Below, piece by piece: positions 18,831 to 26,828 of a stretch of 34,722 nt of DNA. The notes beneath the pieces are model-generated. The model was not told the origin of the DNA and did not search any database. It saw nothing but the letters and a program-made list of their open reading frames with translations. The stretch lies in contig DUZU01000028.1 of the NCBI GenBank assembly GCA_013349285.1, positions 1 to 34,722 of the forward strand, written 5' to 3'. How positions within the stretch are numbered: position 1 is the first letter of the stretch; every line of letters starts with the position of its first letter. Both the position numbers and the translations under genes were made by a program. The stretch comes from Deltaproteobacteria bacterium. Its GTDB lineage: Bacteria; Desulfobacterota; Desulfobulbia; Desulfobulbales; Desulfurivibrionaceae.

Positions 18831-18860
18831 ACACCTCTCCCTTACCCACTTTACACCACT
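18831..18860 (-). promoter_or_regulatory. mraZ: Candidate MraZ operator (10-bp direct repeats)
   Basis: On the minus strand three consecutive 10-mers read AGTGGTGTAA, AGTGGGTAAG and GGAGAGGTGT. The GTGG cores are spaced by exactly one helical turn, as in the described E. coli MraZ boxes (TGGG-type repeats with 5-nt spacers). They cover the predicted start site and 5' leader of the mraZ transcript, a position suited to autorepression. Confidence 0.6.
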
Positions 18861-18869
18861 TTAATATAC

Positions 18870-18899
18870 CTTATAGTGACAGAAGAACATCGGTGTCAA
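18870..18899 (-). promoter_or_regulatory. Sigma70-type promoter of the dcw cluster
   Basis: The -35 hexamer TTGACA lies at 18894-18899 (minus strand), followed by an 18-bp spacer and the -10 hexamer TATAAG at 18870-18875. The start site is predicted near 18862, giving a leader of about 36 nt to the GTG of mraZ. It is the strongest consensus promoter seen in the window and could drive the whole operon down to ftsZ. Confidence 0.75.
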
Positions 18900-18900
18900 G

Positions 18901-19151
18901 AAAAAATCCCAAATCGAATTAGTTACAACTATATTAGCAAAAGATTAATCACCCCATCAGCACCCACAGTATAGTTACACATAAAAATTGACCCACTACA
19001 TATAGTGTATCGACGCCACACTAAGCACAATATTAAAATTAAATATTTTATAGGTGGGGCATTGTGGGTAAAATTTAAAGAACATAACCAAATCATATCC
19101 ACCCCCCAGTCGGGGCAAATTCAATTATCTTGTCCTTATCACGCTTTTTTC
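18901..19151. other. AT-rich intergenic region between mraZ and typA
   Basis: About 250 nt without a convincing gene, clearly richer in A/T than the flanking genes. It contains an exact 10-bp-spaced pair GTGGG...GTGGG at 19054-19068 on the plus strand, single CCCAC copies at 18963 and 18992, and a short palindrome CACTACATATAGTG near 18994-19007. These could be distal MraZ or other regulator sites. No RNA gene was recognised. Confidence 0.5.
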
Positions 19152-19180
19152 TTGCCTTTAGCCCCATGATCATATATAGT
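19152..19180 (+). promoter_or_regulatory. typA: Predicted promoter of typA
   Basis: TTGCCT at 19152-19157, a 17-bp spacer and TATAGT at 19175-19180 form a reasonable sigma70-type promoter. It is on the plus strand and divergent from the dcw promoter. A start near 19187 would leave a leader of about 56 nt before the typA ATG. Confidence 0.55.
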
Positions 19181-19242
19181 GTCTATCTTTTTCTCCGCCC
19201 CTCCGGCGGCAAAATCTATTTACATTCAAAACAGGCCGAAAA

Positions 19243-21021
19243 ATGGAACAGCAAAAAATCAGAAACGTGGCAATCATCGCCCATGTCGACCATGGTAAAA
19301 CCACCCTTGTCGACCAACTCTTCAAACAGGGCGGCATGTTTCGCGAAAACCAGGATGTTGCCGAACGACTCATGGACTCATCCGACCTGGAGCGAGAGCG
19401 CGGCATCACCATCACCTCCAAAAACGGCTCATACTGCTACAAGGATTACTGGCTGAACATCATCGACACCCCGGGCCACGCCGACTTCGGCGGCCAGGTT
19501 GAACGGATCATGCGCATGGCCGACGGCTGTCTGCTGTTGGTTGACGCCCAGGAAGGCCCCATGCCGCAGACCTATTTCGTCCTCAAAAAAGCCCTGGCCT
19601 CCAAACTGCCGGTCATCGTGGTCATCAATAAGATAGATAAACCCGCCGCCCGCTGCGAATGGGTTGTCGACCAGGTCTTCGACCTTTTCGTCAAGCTCAA
19701 CGCCCCGGACGAACTTCTGGACTTCCCGGTTGTTTACGCATCCGCCAAACAAGGCTATGCCAAGCATCAGATGACCGATGAGAACAAGGACATGGAGCCG
19801 ATCTCCCAGCTGATCGTCAAACATATCCCACCCCCAGGCGGCGATGCCGACGCCACCCTGCAATTCCAGGTAAGCTCCATCGACTACTCGCCCTACCTCG
19901 GTCGCCTCGGCATCGGCAAAGTGGTCAACGGCACCCTCAACATCAACAAGGGCATCGTGGTCTCAAAACGCGACGGCACCCTGGTTCCGGCTCGAGTCTC
20001 CAAGATTTACCGCTTTGAGTGTGACCAGAAAGTAGCCACGGACAAAGCCGGAGTAGGCGAGTTGATCGCGGTGGCCGGCATGGAGGACGTCACGGTCGGC
20101 GTCACCCTTACCGACCCGGACAACCCGATGCCGTTGCCCCTCATCGAGATCGATCCGCCAACCATCTCCATGAACTTTATCCCCAACGACTCACCCTTTG
20201 CCGGCATGGAAGGCAAATTTGTTACCTCTCGCCACATTGAGGAGCGCCTCCGCCGGGAAACCCTCTCCGATGTCGCCCTCCAGTATGAACCCTTAAAGGA
20301 AGGCGCCGGCTATGTGGTCTCCGGCCGCGGCGAACTCCACCTTTCCATCCTCATCGAAAAGATGCGCCGGGAAGGCTATGAACTGCAGGTTACCCGCCCG
20401 CAGGTTATCATGAAGAAGATAGACGGTGCGATCCACGAACCCTTTGAAGAGTTGACCGTTGACGTTGACGAGAAATACAGCGGCGCGGTCATCGAACGCC
20501 TGGGTTCCCTCAAGGGCCAGATGATGGAGATGACCCAGGAAAAAGGCATGACCCGCCTGGTTTACAAGATCCCCACCCGCGGCCTGCTCGGCTTTCGCTC
20601 CGAATTCATGACCGCCACCAAGGGGTTAGGCATGATGAACTATGTCTTTGCCGAATACGCCCCCTATGCCGGGGACATTATCAACCGGGTCAACGGCGTG
20701 CTGATTTCCATGGAAACCTGCACCACGGTGGCCTATGCCCTCTTCAACCTGCAGGATCGCGGCAAACTGTTCCTGGGACCGGGCGTTAAAGTATATGCCG
20801 GCCAGATCGTCGGCGAGCATTGCCGCAACAACGACCTGGTGGTCAACCCGGCCAAGGGCAAAAAACTTACCAACATGCGGGCCTCCGGCTCCGACGAGAG
20901 CGTGGTCCTCACCCCGCCGCCCCTGATGACCCTTGAAGACTGCATCGCCTATATTAATGATGACGAGCTGGTCGAAGTTACCCCGGAGTCGATCCGAATC
21001 AGAAAGAGAAAACTGAAATAA
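19243..21021 (+). CDS. typA: Ribosome-associated GTPase TypA/BipA
   Basis: This translational GTPase of the EF-G/LepA superfamily is linked to 50S assembly at low temperature and to stress responses. The 592-aa protein has all G motifs: G1 [12 protein letters not shown]2 region '[13 protein letters not shown]', G3 [11 protein letters not shown]4 NKIDKPAAR and G5 'YASAKQGYA'. The BipA-type C-terminal half ends '[15 protein letters not shown]'. Length matches the family (about 600 aa). It is a single-gene unit with its own promoter and a strong terminator. Its cold-related role fits the RNA-remodelling genes a few kilobases downstream. Confidence 0.97.
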   Translation: MEQQKIRNVAIIAHVDHGKTTLVDQLFKQGGMFRENQDVAERLMDSSDLERERGITITSKNGSYCYKDYWLNIIDTPGHADFGGQVERIMRMADGCLLLVDAQEGPMPQTYFVLKKALASKLPVIVVINKIDKPAARCEWVVDQVFDLFVKLNAPDELLDFPVVYASAKQGYAKHQMTDENKDMEPISQLIVKHIPPPGGDADATLQFQVSSIDYSPYLGRLGIGKVVNGTLNINKGIVVSKRDGTLVPARVSKIYRFECDQKVATDKAGVGELIAVAGMEDVTVGVTLTDPDNPMPLPLIEIDPPTISMNFIPNDSPFAGMEGKFVTSRHIEERLRRETLSDVALQYEPLKEGAGYVVSGRGELHLSILIEKMRREGYELQVTRPQVIMKKIDGAIHEPFEELTVDVDEKYSGAVIERLGSLKGQMMEMTQEKGMTRLVYKIPTRGLLGFRSEFMTATKGLGMMNYVFAEYAPYAGDIINRVNGVLISMETCTTVAYALFNLQDRGKLFLGPGVKVYAGQIVGEHCRNNDLVVNPAKGKKLTNMRASGSDESVVLTPPPLMTLEDCIAYINDDELVEVTPESIRIRKRKLK

Positions 21022-21086
21022 CCTTTGCCCGAACCCGGCTATAATTAGCAGGCTCACAGTTTTCCGCACCAGACCCGTTCTACAGC

Positions 21087-21128
21087 TCACCCCTTCCCAT
21101 TGTCACCCGGGAAGGGGTGAACTTTTTT
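21087..21128 (+). terminator. typA: Rho-independent terminator after typA
   Basis: A perfect 12-bp stem (TCACCCCTTCCC / GGGAAGGGGTGA) with a 10-nt loop is followed, after AAC, by six T residues. It lies 66 nt after the typA stop and is expected to isolate typA from the histidine kinase gene. Confidence 0.9.
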
Positions 21129-21280
21129 CTCCCCCCACCTTTTTACCGCAAAACCATCTCGTTTTTTTTGATCTGTACCCTTCTCGAAAATGTGTTATCT
21201 TTTATTATGGCTATTGACTATCTCCCAAAAAAAATACGCCTAGGCACTGCCATAAACCGATAATCAGCGAGACGTTCACT

Positions 21281-24200
21281 ATGCAAAGCAAGGGGCAACT
21301 CATCACCGGAAAAGGGGGCCTCCTCTTCCACCTCTTTCTCTCAACGGTTTTGCTTTGCATATTTTTGCCTTCCCCGCTTCCGGCAACCGGTTCCGAAGCT
21401 CTTTCCCCGGTAAAAATAGGCATCCTGGCCAAAAGGGGCGACACCCAGGCCATGAGACAATGGCAGTTGACCGCTGATTACCTTGCCGCCGCCATCCCGC
21501 ATCACTCTTTTAAAATAATCCCCCTTGATTTCAACCAAGTCCCGCAGGAGGTAAAGGATAAAAGCATCGATTTTATCCTCACCAACAGCGGCAATTATGT
21601 TGAGCTGGAATACCAATACGGCATCAGCCGAATCGCCACCATGAAAAATCTTCTCGATCACCAGCCCCACAACCTTTTCGCCGGCGTAATTTTCACCAGA
21701 GCCAACCGGACCGACATTAACGAGTTGTCCGACCTTATCGATAAATCATTCTACGCGGTCGACCCATCATCCCTGGGCGGCTGGCTCATGGCCTTACGGG
21801 AAATGCGCGCCCAGGGCCTCGACCCGGAAAAAGATTGCAAAAAGGTCCACTTTACCGGCACCCACGACAACGTGGTCATCGCTGTACTCAAGGGCGAGGC
21901 CGATGCGGGCACGGTGCGCACCGACACCTTGGAAAGAATGGCCGAGGAAAAGAAAATCGATATCAGCTTGCTAAAAATCCTTAACCCCCAACCGGCCAAA
22001 GATAATTTTCGAAACAGACACAGCACCAGACTTTACCCGGAATGGCCGCTTGCCAAGCTTAAGCACGTCCCGGACAAACTGGCCGAAGATGTGGCCATTG
22101 CCTTGCTGCAGATGCCGGGCGACAGCAACGCCGCCAAAGCCGCCCACATCAGCGGCTGGACCGTGCCCCTTGACTACCAGCCCATCCACGAGCTATATCA
22201 GGACCTCCGCCTCGGGCCCTACGCCCAGCACCGTGGGCCAATCAGTGCCACCGACATAATCCGGCAGCATTGGCTGGGCGCAATCATCCTGCTCACCATG
22301 TTTTGCCTGCTCACGCTCATCACCATCTTCTCCCTCCGCCTCAACCGCAAGCTTTCCCTGGCTCAAGCAGAGATTGCCAACCAACTGAATATTGCGCATA
22401 GCGCCCAGCAATCCCAGCGGGATTCGGAACTGAAATACCGGGCAATCTTTCACGGCACCAACAACGCCATCTTTGTCCACGATCTTGAAACCGGCAAAAT
22501 CCTGGACGTCAACAATGCCATGCGCAAGATATATGGCTATTCTGAAGAAGAGACCAAAACCATCTCCCTGCAAGATCTCAGCAGCAATATTACGCCTTAC
22601 ACCATGCATGAAGCACAAACATGGATCGCCAAGGCAAGGGATGAGGGGCCACAAAAATTTGAATGGCAGGCCAAACGAAAAAACGGCGAACTGTTTTGGG
22701 TGGAAGTTCACTTAAAAAAAACAGTCATCGGCAACCACGAACGACTGCTGGCCGTGGTTCACGATATCAACGAAAATAAAAAGCAGAAAGAAGAACTGGA
22801 CCGCTACCGCGATCACCTTGAAAAACTCGTCCACGAAAGGACTGCCGGGCTTATCACAAGCGAGGCGCAACTTGCCCGCGCCCAGCGCATTGCCAAACTG
22901 GGAAGCTGGGAATGGGAACCCCAAAACAACACCATGTGGTGGGCAAAAGAAGTATACCAGCTTTGCGGATTCAACCAAGACGACTTCGGCGTCACCTATG
23001 ATTTTTTCCTCAACCTAGTTCATCCCGCCGACAGAAATATGGTGCAGCAAGCTTTCAATGACGCCATTGCAAAAAGAAGAAGGGTTAACATCGACCATCG
23101 TTTTTTACTGCCGGACGGCAGCGAGAAGATGGTCAACGAACAGGCCGAAATTTATTACACAGAAAATGGCGCCCCCCTTAAACTTGCGGGAACAATCCAG
23201 GATATCACCGAACGCAAGCTTCTTGAGCAAGAGCATTTTCGCCTTATCAAGGCAGTAGAGCAAACCGGCGACTCCATTGTTATCACCGACAAAAAGGGCA
23301 CGATTCTTTACGTTAACCCAGCTTTTGAGAAAACTACGGGCTACAGCAAAGAAGAAGCTATCGGCCAAAACCCGAGGATCCTGCAAGGCGGCCAACACGA
23401 TCAGTCCTTCTACAAAGCGCTTTGGACCACCCTTGACAACGGCAGGGTATGGTCCGGCCATTTCAACAATAAGAAAAAAGACGGCACCATCTTTAAAGAG
23501 GAAGCCACAATCTCTCCCATCTTTGATACGGCCGGCAACATTATCAACTACGTTGCGGTAAAAAGAGATGTCACGGAACGGGACAGCCTTGAAAAACAAC
23601 TACGGCAAGCCCAAAAACTGGAAGGAATCGGCACCTTGGCCGGCGGAATCGCCCATGACTTCAACAACATCCTCACCGCAATTCTCGGTTTTGGCGAACT
23701 GGTAATGGAAGAACTCCCCAAGGGAAGCAATATTCGCCAGAGCCAGGCAGAAGTAATCAAAGCGGCGAAACGAGCGGCAGAGCTGGTTAAACAGATCCTG
23801 ACCTTCAGTCGCCAAGGCGAACAGGAATTGAAACCTCTTAGCATCCAACTGATCACCAAGGAGGCCCTCAAACTCCTGCGCGCCTCCATCCCCACCACCA
23901 TCGCCTTCAGGCAGGAAATCGATGCAAATTGCGGCCCGGTGTTAGCCGACCCGACCCAGATCCATCAGATCATCATGAATCTCTGCACCAATGCCTATCA
24001 TGCCATGCGGGAAACCGGCGGAGAACTGAGGGTATCCCTCGCCTCGATAGAACTCGACCAAGCCGACCTCCACGACAAGCCCGCCCTGTCACCGGGGCCG
24101 TATGCCCTGCTTAAAATAAGCGACACCGGGCACGGAATGGACAAAAAGGTCTTGGACCGAATTTTCGAACCATATTTCACCACCAAAGACCAAGGGGAAG

Positions 24201-24739
24201 GGACCGGCCTGGGCCTTTCCCTGGTTCACGGCATTGTAAAAAATATCGGCGGAGAAATTACGGTAACCAGCGAGCCCGGCGCCGGAACCACTTTCTACCT
24301 TTACCTGCCCCGCATAGATATAAAAACCAAGAATGAGGACCAACAGAGCCCCCCCGCAATCATCGGCGGCAATGAACACATCCTGATCGTTGATGATGAG
24401 GAAGCGGTGGTAATCATGGAAAAAAAATTACTGGAAAGATTGGGCTACAAGGTCACTGCCTGCAATGACAGCCGGGCCGCCCTGCAGACATTTATGGCCG
24501 ACCCGGAACAATTCGACCTGGTGATCTCCGACATGACCATGCCCTTTATGACCGGCAAAGAACTTGCCGGAAAAATTCTTGCAGCACACCCCGACATGCC
24601 GATTATCATCTGTACGGGATTCAGCGAAAACCTGAACAAAGAAGAAATGATGGCCATGGGGATCAAGGCCCTGACCATGAAGCCGATCTCCAGGGAAGAA
24701 TTTACCGAAACCATCAGGCATGCCCTTGCCGCAAACTAA
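21281..24739 (+). CDS. Hybrid sensor histidine kinase with PhnD-like sensor, three PAS domains and receiver
   Basis: A 1152-aa membrane signalling protein. In order it has a signal/TM segment at about 15-32; a periplasmic PhnD-type substrate-binding-like domain at about 43-310 ('VKIGILAKRGDTQAMRQW', 'DFILTNSGNYVELE'); and a TM helix at about 328-351. Three PAS domains follow (about 382-500, 525-645, 650-770; the second ends 'GTIQDITERK'). The HisKA H-box is GGIAHDFNN (His792). The HATPase has 'NLCTNAYHAM', DTGHGM and GTGLGLS. The C-terminal receiver has 'ILIVDDEE' and phospho-acceptor Asp1084 in VISDMTMP. All catalytic residues are present. The ligand may be an oxyanion or organophosphonate-like molecule by family analogy, but this is inference. 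No partner response regulator with an output domain is nearby, so the partner is elsewhere. The ribosome site is weak. Confidence 0.93.
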   Translation: MQSKGQLITGKGGLLFHLFLSTVLLCIFLPSPLPATGSEALSPVKIGILAKRGDTQAMRQWQLTADYLAAAIPHHSFKIIPLDFNQVPQEVKDKSIDFILTNSGNYVELEYQYGISRIATMKNLLDHQPHNLFAGVIFTRANRTDINELSDLIDKSFYAVDPSSLGGWLMALREMRAQGLDPEKDCKKVHFTGTHDNVVIAVLKGEADAGTVRTDTLERMAEEKKIDISLLKILNPQPAKDNFRNRHSTRLYPEWPLAKLKHVPDKLAEDVAIALLQMPGDSNAAKAAHISGWTVPLDYQPIHELYQDLRLGPYAQHRGPISATDIIRQHWLGAIILLTMFCLLTLITIFSLRLNRKLSLAQAEIANQLNIAHSAQQSQRDSELKYRAIFHGTNNAIFVHDLETGKILDVNNAMRKIYGYSEEETKTISLQDLSSNITPYTMHEAQTWIAKARDEGPQKFEWQAKRKNGELFWVEVHLKKTVIGNHERLLAVVHDINENKKQKEELDRYRDHLEKLVHERTAGLITSEAQLARAQRIAKLGSWEWEPQNNTMWWAKEVYQLCGFNQDDFGVTYDFFLNLVHPADRNMVQQAFNDAIAKRRRVNIDHRFLLPDGSEKMVNEQAEIYYTENGAPLKLAGTIQDITERKLLEQEHFRLIKAVEQTGDSIVITDKKGTILYVNPAFEKTTGYSKEEAIGQNPRILQGGQHDQSFYKALWTTLDNGRVWSGHFNNKKKDGTIFKEEATISPIFDTAGNIINYVAVKRDVTERDSLEKQLRQAQKLEGIGTLAGGIAHDFNNILTAILGFGELVMEELPKGSNIRQSQAEVIKAAKRAAELVKQILTFSRQGEQELKPLSIQLITKEALKLLRASIPTTIAFRQEIDANCGPVLADPTQIHQIIMNLCTNAYHAMRETGGELRVSLASIELDQADLHDKPALSPGPYALLKISDTGHGMDKKVLDRIFEPYFTTKDQGEGTGLGLSLVHGIVKNIGGEITVTSEPGAGTTFYLYLPRIDIKTKNEDQQSPPAIIGGNEHILIVDDEEAVVIMEKKLLERLGYKVTACNDSRAALQTFMADPEQFDLVISDMTMPFMTGKELAGKILAAHPDMPIIICTGFSENLNKEEMMAMGIKALTMKPISREEFTETIRHALAAN

Positions 24740-24879
24740 CCGCCATCCGCGCCGCAACAACGCTGCCGGCAAATGCGCCCTGGCAACCCCCCTCAGCTAC
24801 CTAAACCCCGGAACAATGACGCAAGACAGCATAAAACCCGAGACGATGCTGCAACCTGGGCATTTATAAAAAATATCGG

Positions 24880-24989
24880 CAACTTAAAGGAGAAACACCC
24901 CGCCAGAGGGGTCAAACTCCGGATATCCGCTCCAAGGCGGACAGATGACATGATACCCACCGTAGCGATGGGCTCAAACAAGACAAATT
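24880..24989 (-). other. Three consecutive hairpins downstream of the first RRM gene
   Basis: Read on the minus strand right after the RRM stop, three short inverted repeats follow one another: CCCA...TGGG, TCCGC-CTTGGA-GCGGA and ACCCC-TCTGGC-GGGGT. The last is followed by GTTTCTCCTTT. The third could act as a terminator for the RRM gene. The regular array may instead be a structured 3' element. No riboswitch class that I know fits either strand. Bases 24740-24879 contain nothing I can assign. Confidence 0.4.
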
Positions 24990-25265
24990 TCACCTACCCC
25001 GACGGGCATTCTTCCGCCCTTTCTTGGGGGGCTCGACTTGATTCACTTTGATGGTTCGCCCCTGCATGGTGGTTTTATTAAGGGACTTGATTACTTTATC
25101 CGCCTCAGAGTTGTTGGGCATATCGACAAAACCGAACCCCTTTGATTGGCCGGAAAACCTATCCTTGATAAGACTGATACTCGCGATCTCGCCATACTCT
25201 GAGAAAATCCCCCTCAACTCATCCTCTTCAACACCATGCGGCAGATTTCCGACGTATATTTTCAT
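24990..25265 (-). CDS. Single-RRM RNA-binding protein
   Basis: A 91-aa protein made almost entirely of one RNA recognition motif. RNP2 is IYVGNL (residues 3-8) and RNP1 is KGFGFVDM (about 42-49), with the aromatic residues needed for RNA stacking. A basic tail follows (KKGRKNARRGR). Such small cold-responsive RRM proteins occur in cyanobacteria and many deltaproteobacteria; they bind single-stranded RNA, but targets here are unknown. ATG 25265 has GGAG about 10 nt upstream and a TATAAT -10 box at 25294-25299 on the same strand. It is a separate unit from the upstream Cys-motif gene because a terminator lies between them. Confidence 0.95.
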   Translation of the reverse strand: MKIYVGNLPHGVEEDELRGIFSEYGEIASISLIKDRFSGQSKGFGFVDMPNNSEADKVIKSLNKTTMQGRTIKVNQVEPPKKGRKNARRGR

Positions 25266-25293
25266 TCAGCACTTTCTCCGATTCCGTACGTTT

Positions 25294-25299
25294 ATTATA
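25294..25299 (-). promoter_or_regulatory. -10 box of the first RRM gene
   Basis: A perfect TATAAT lies on the minus strand 29 nt ahead of the RRM start. No good -35 hexamer is present at 16-18 bp (TGCGTT at 17), so activity may depend on other factors. Confidence 0.4.
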
Positions 25300-25362
25300 A
25301 TTACGCCACCTCACCAAACGCACAAAATGATTGATAGCTATCCTCAACAATGACTTCAAGGC

Positions 25363-25400
25363 AAAAAAAATCCCCTGACCACCACAAGATGGCAGGGGAT
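25363..25400 (-). terminator. Rho-independent terminator after the Cys-motif gene
   Basis: On the minus strand ATCCCCTG and CAGGGGAT form a perfect 8-bp stem around a 15-nt loop, followed by eight T residues. It ends transcription coming from the 145-aa gene before the RRM promoter. Bases 25401-25553 between the gene and this hairpin hold no other gene. Confidence 0.85.
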
Positions 25401-25553
25401 CAAGATACACCACAGACAATAACACAAATAAAACAAAACGGTTACTATTTTCCGTTTTCCAAAAGGAAAGGACCGAGCCTAAAGATAATCGGCCAACTGA
25501 AAAAAGATCACGGCCCCACACCAATAAAACTCAAAAATCGATGGAGCCTGTCC

Positions 25554-25991
25554 CTACAGGGATGATGCACAAACCAACACCTTCTGCGCATCCTTAAAAA
25601 ACACCTCTATTCTAACCGGGGAAATCTTCTTCGCCACAACCCCCAGCCCAAAGGTGGGATGATCAATCAAATCATCAGGCTCAAAGACGGCGGTCATCGC
25701 ATAGGGCAACGCCTTGGTCAAATCTCGGCCAACCAGAAGATCCTCGAATCTGGCGGCCTGCTTAACCTCCTTGCCCAAACGCGGTTTGGTCTTGGCGGAT
25801 GACCGCCTAACCGCCTTCTTAACCTCGGGCTTAACCGGACGATAATTATGACGGCCACGACAAGTGTTGCACTGCACTTTAACAATCTGTCCATCCTGGA
25901 CGGCTATAATGGTATGGTTGGTAACCGCTTTACATTTAAGACAGCGAGAATCAACATCATCCCCGGCTGAAAGATCATCAATAGTTGTCAC
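25554..25991 (-). CDS. 145-aa zinc-ribbon-like protein, function unknown
   Basis: The N-terminus holds two CxxC pairs, C17-L-K-C20 and C41-N-T-C44, 20 residues apart, the spacing of a zinc ribbon. A strongly basic linker follows ('KKAVRRSSAKTKPRLGKEVK', about 58-77). The C-terminal module 'IDHPTFGLGVVAKKISPVRIEVFFKDAQKVLV' resembles the small beta-barrel 'H-x-x-FG-x-G-x-V...F-x-D-G-x-K-x-L' modules attached to helicases and CarD-like proteins. I infer a nucleic-acid-binding protein; no enzyme motif is visible. The start is GTG 25991 with GAGGAG 9 nt upstream; no ATG is available near the N-terminus. It is transcribed alone and ends at a strong terminator. Confidence 0.8.
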   Translation of the reverse strand: MTTIDDLSAGDDVDSRCLKCKAVTNHTIIAVQDGQIVKVQCNTCRGRHNYRPVKPEVKKAVRRSSAKTKPRLGKEVKQAARFEDLLVGRDLTKALPYAMTAVFEPDDLIDHPTFGLGVVAKKISPVRIEVFFKDAQKVLVCASSL

Positions 25992-26204
25992 TCCAGAGTT
26001 CTCCTCAATAAATCAAATTCACAAGGGGGCGGGATCATATCGTTTCGACTTGCAAGGCAAACCTTATAGTCGGAATCAACGAGAAAAGCCAGCAGCATTT
26101 CCAAGACAATGGCGAACATTTCCCCGACAACCACCCGGCAATCGGCCTGCGCCAATACTCTCGGCGATTATTCACCCCGGGCTTTCCTTGCCGAAATTAA
26201 TTAC
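25992..26204. other. Intergenic region between Cys-motif gene and second RRM gene
   Basis: This is the divergent upstream region of the 145-aa gene (minus) and the second RRM gene (plus). On the minus strand a TATAAG lies about 75 nt ahead of the GTG start and may be its -10 box, with no convincing -35. Nothing else was recognised; open frames here are short and lack family features. Confidence 0.4.
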
Positions 26205-26233
26205 TTGACCAAACGCAAATAACACAGTATAGT
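26205..26233 (+). promoter_or_regulatory. Promoter of the second RRM gene with long leader
   Basis: TTGACC (26205-26210), a 17-bp spacer and TATAGT (26228-26233) make a good sigma70-type promoter. The predicted start near 26240 leaves a leader of about 114 nt, pyrimidine-rich in its second half, before the ATG at 26354. Long leaders of this kind are common in cold-shock mRNAs. Confidence 0.65.
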
Positions 26234-26353
26234 AGTAAAACAAATTTAAGTATGAGCATTTTCCTTTCACGTTATTCTTTCGCGTCCTCTTTACTTCTCG
26301 ACTCGCCGGCTTCCGTTGATTTTTTTCTGCTGATCACTTAACAGGAGAACAGC

Positions 26354-26620
26354 ATGAAAATATATGTAGGAAATTTAAAATACACCATGACCGATTCTGA
26401 ACTTGGTGCCCTTTTTACCCCCCATGGCTCAGTGGTCAGCGCCAGGATCGTTAATGACCATTTCACTCGTCAATCTAAATGCTTTGGCTATGTTGAAATG
26501 TCCAACAGTAAGGATGGCGACAAGGCCGTGGTAAACCTCCATGGCAAAAAAATCAGCAACCTCCGCCTGGTAGTTAAAGAGGCAAGGCCCCGCGATGAGC
26601 GACAGGGCCAAGGCTGGTAA
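26354..26620 (+). CDS. Single-RRM RNA-binding protein (second copy)
   Basis: An 88-aa paralogue of the RRM protein encoded at 24990-25265: same start (MKIYVGNL), same length of fold, and a charged tail 'EARPRDERQGQGW'. RNP2 is IYVGNL. RNP1 reads KCFGYVEM, so the usual Gly after the Lys is Cys and one Phe is Tyr; the RNA-contacting aromatics remain. AGGAGA lies 7 nt before the ATG. It precedes the DEAD-box helicase by 208 bp with no terminator between, so the two may be cotranscribed. A role as RNA chaperone or in cold adaptation is inferred from family and context. Confidence 0.94.
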   Translation: MKIYVGNLKYTMTDSELGALFTPHGSVVSARIVNDHFTRQSKCFGYVEMSNSKDGDKAVVNLHGKKISNLRLVVKEARPRDERQGQGW

Positions 26621-26828
26621 CCAAAATTATATCCCTGCCCCACGTTTTGGAGCGTAATCCTGAGCACCCCCTATCATCGTGGTATCCTCAGCTCTCACTT
26701 CCCCCAACAATTTGCGGCAACCACCAACTAGACAAACAAGATGAAAGCGCGCCGATCAATCTGCCGCTTTATTCTGGTACCTGGCCAAAAACAGCGCCAA
26801 ACGTACCGTTTTCAATAAAGGAGTTTTA

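Noticed and set aside
24880-24989. A known riboswitch (c-di-GMP, SAM, TPP, cobalamin, glycine)
   Set aside because: None of the conserved core sequences of those classes is present on either strand.
24793-24993. A 66-aa open frame on the minus strand after the first RRM gene
   Set aside because: It runs through the three-hairpin array, lacks a ribosome site of quality and shows no domain; it is better explained as structured non-coding sequence.
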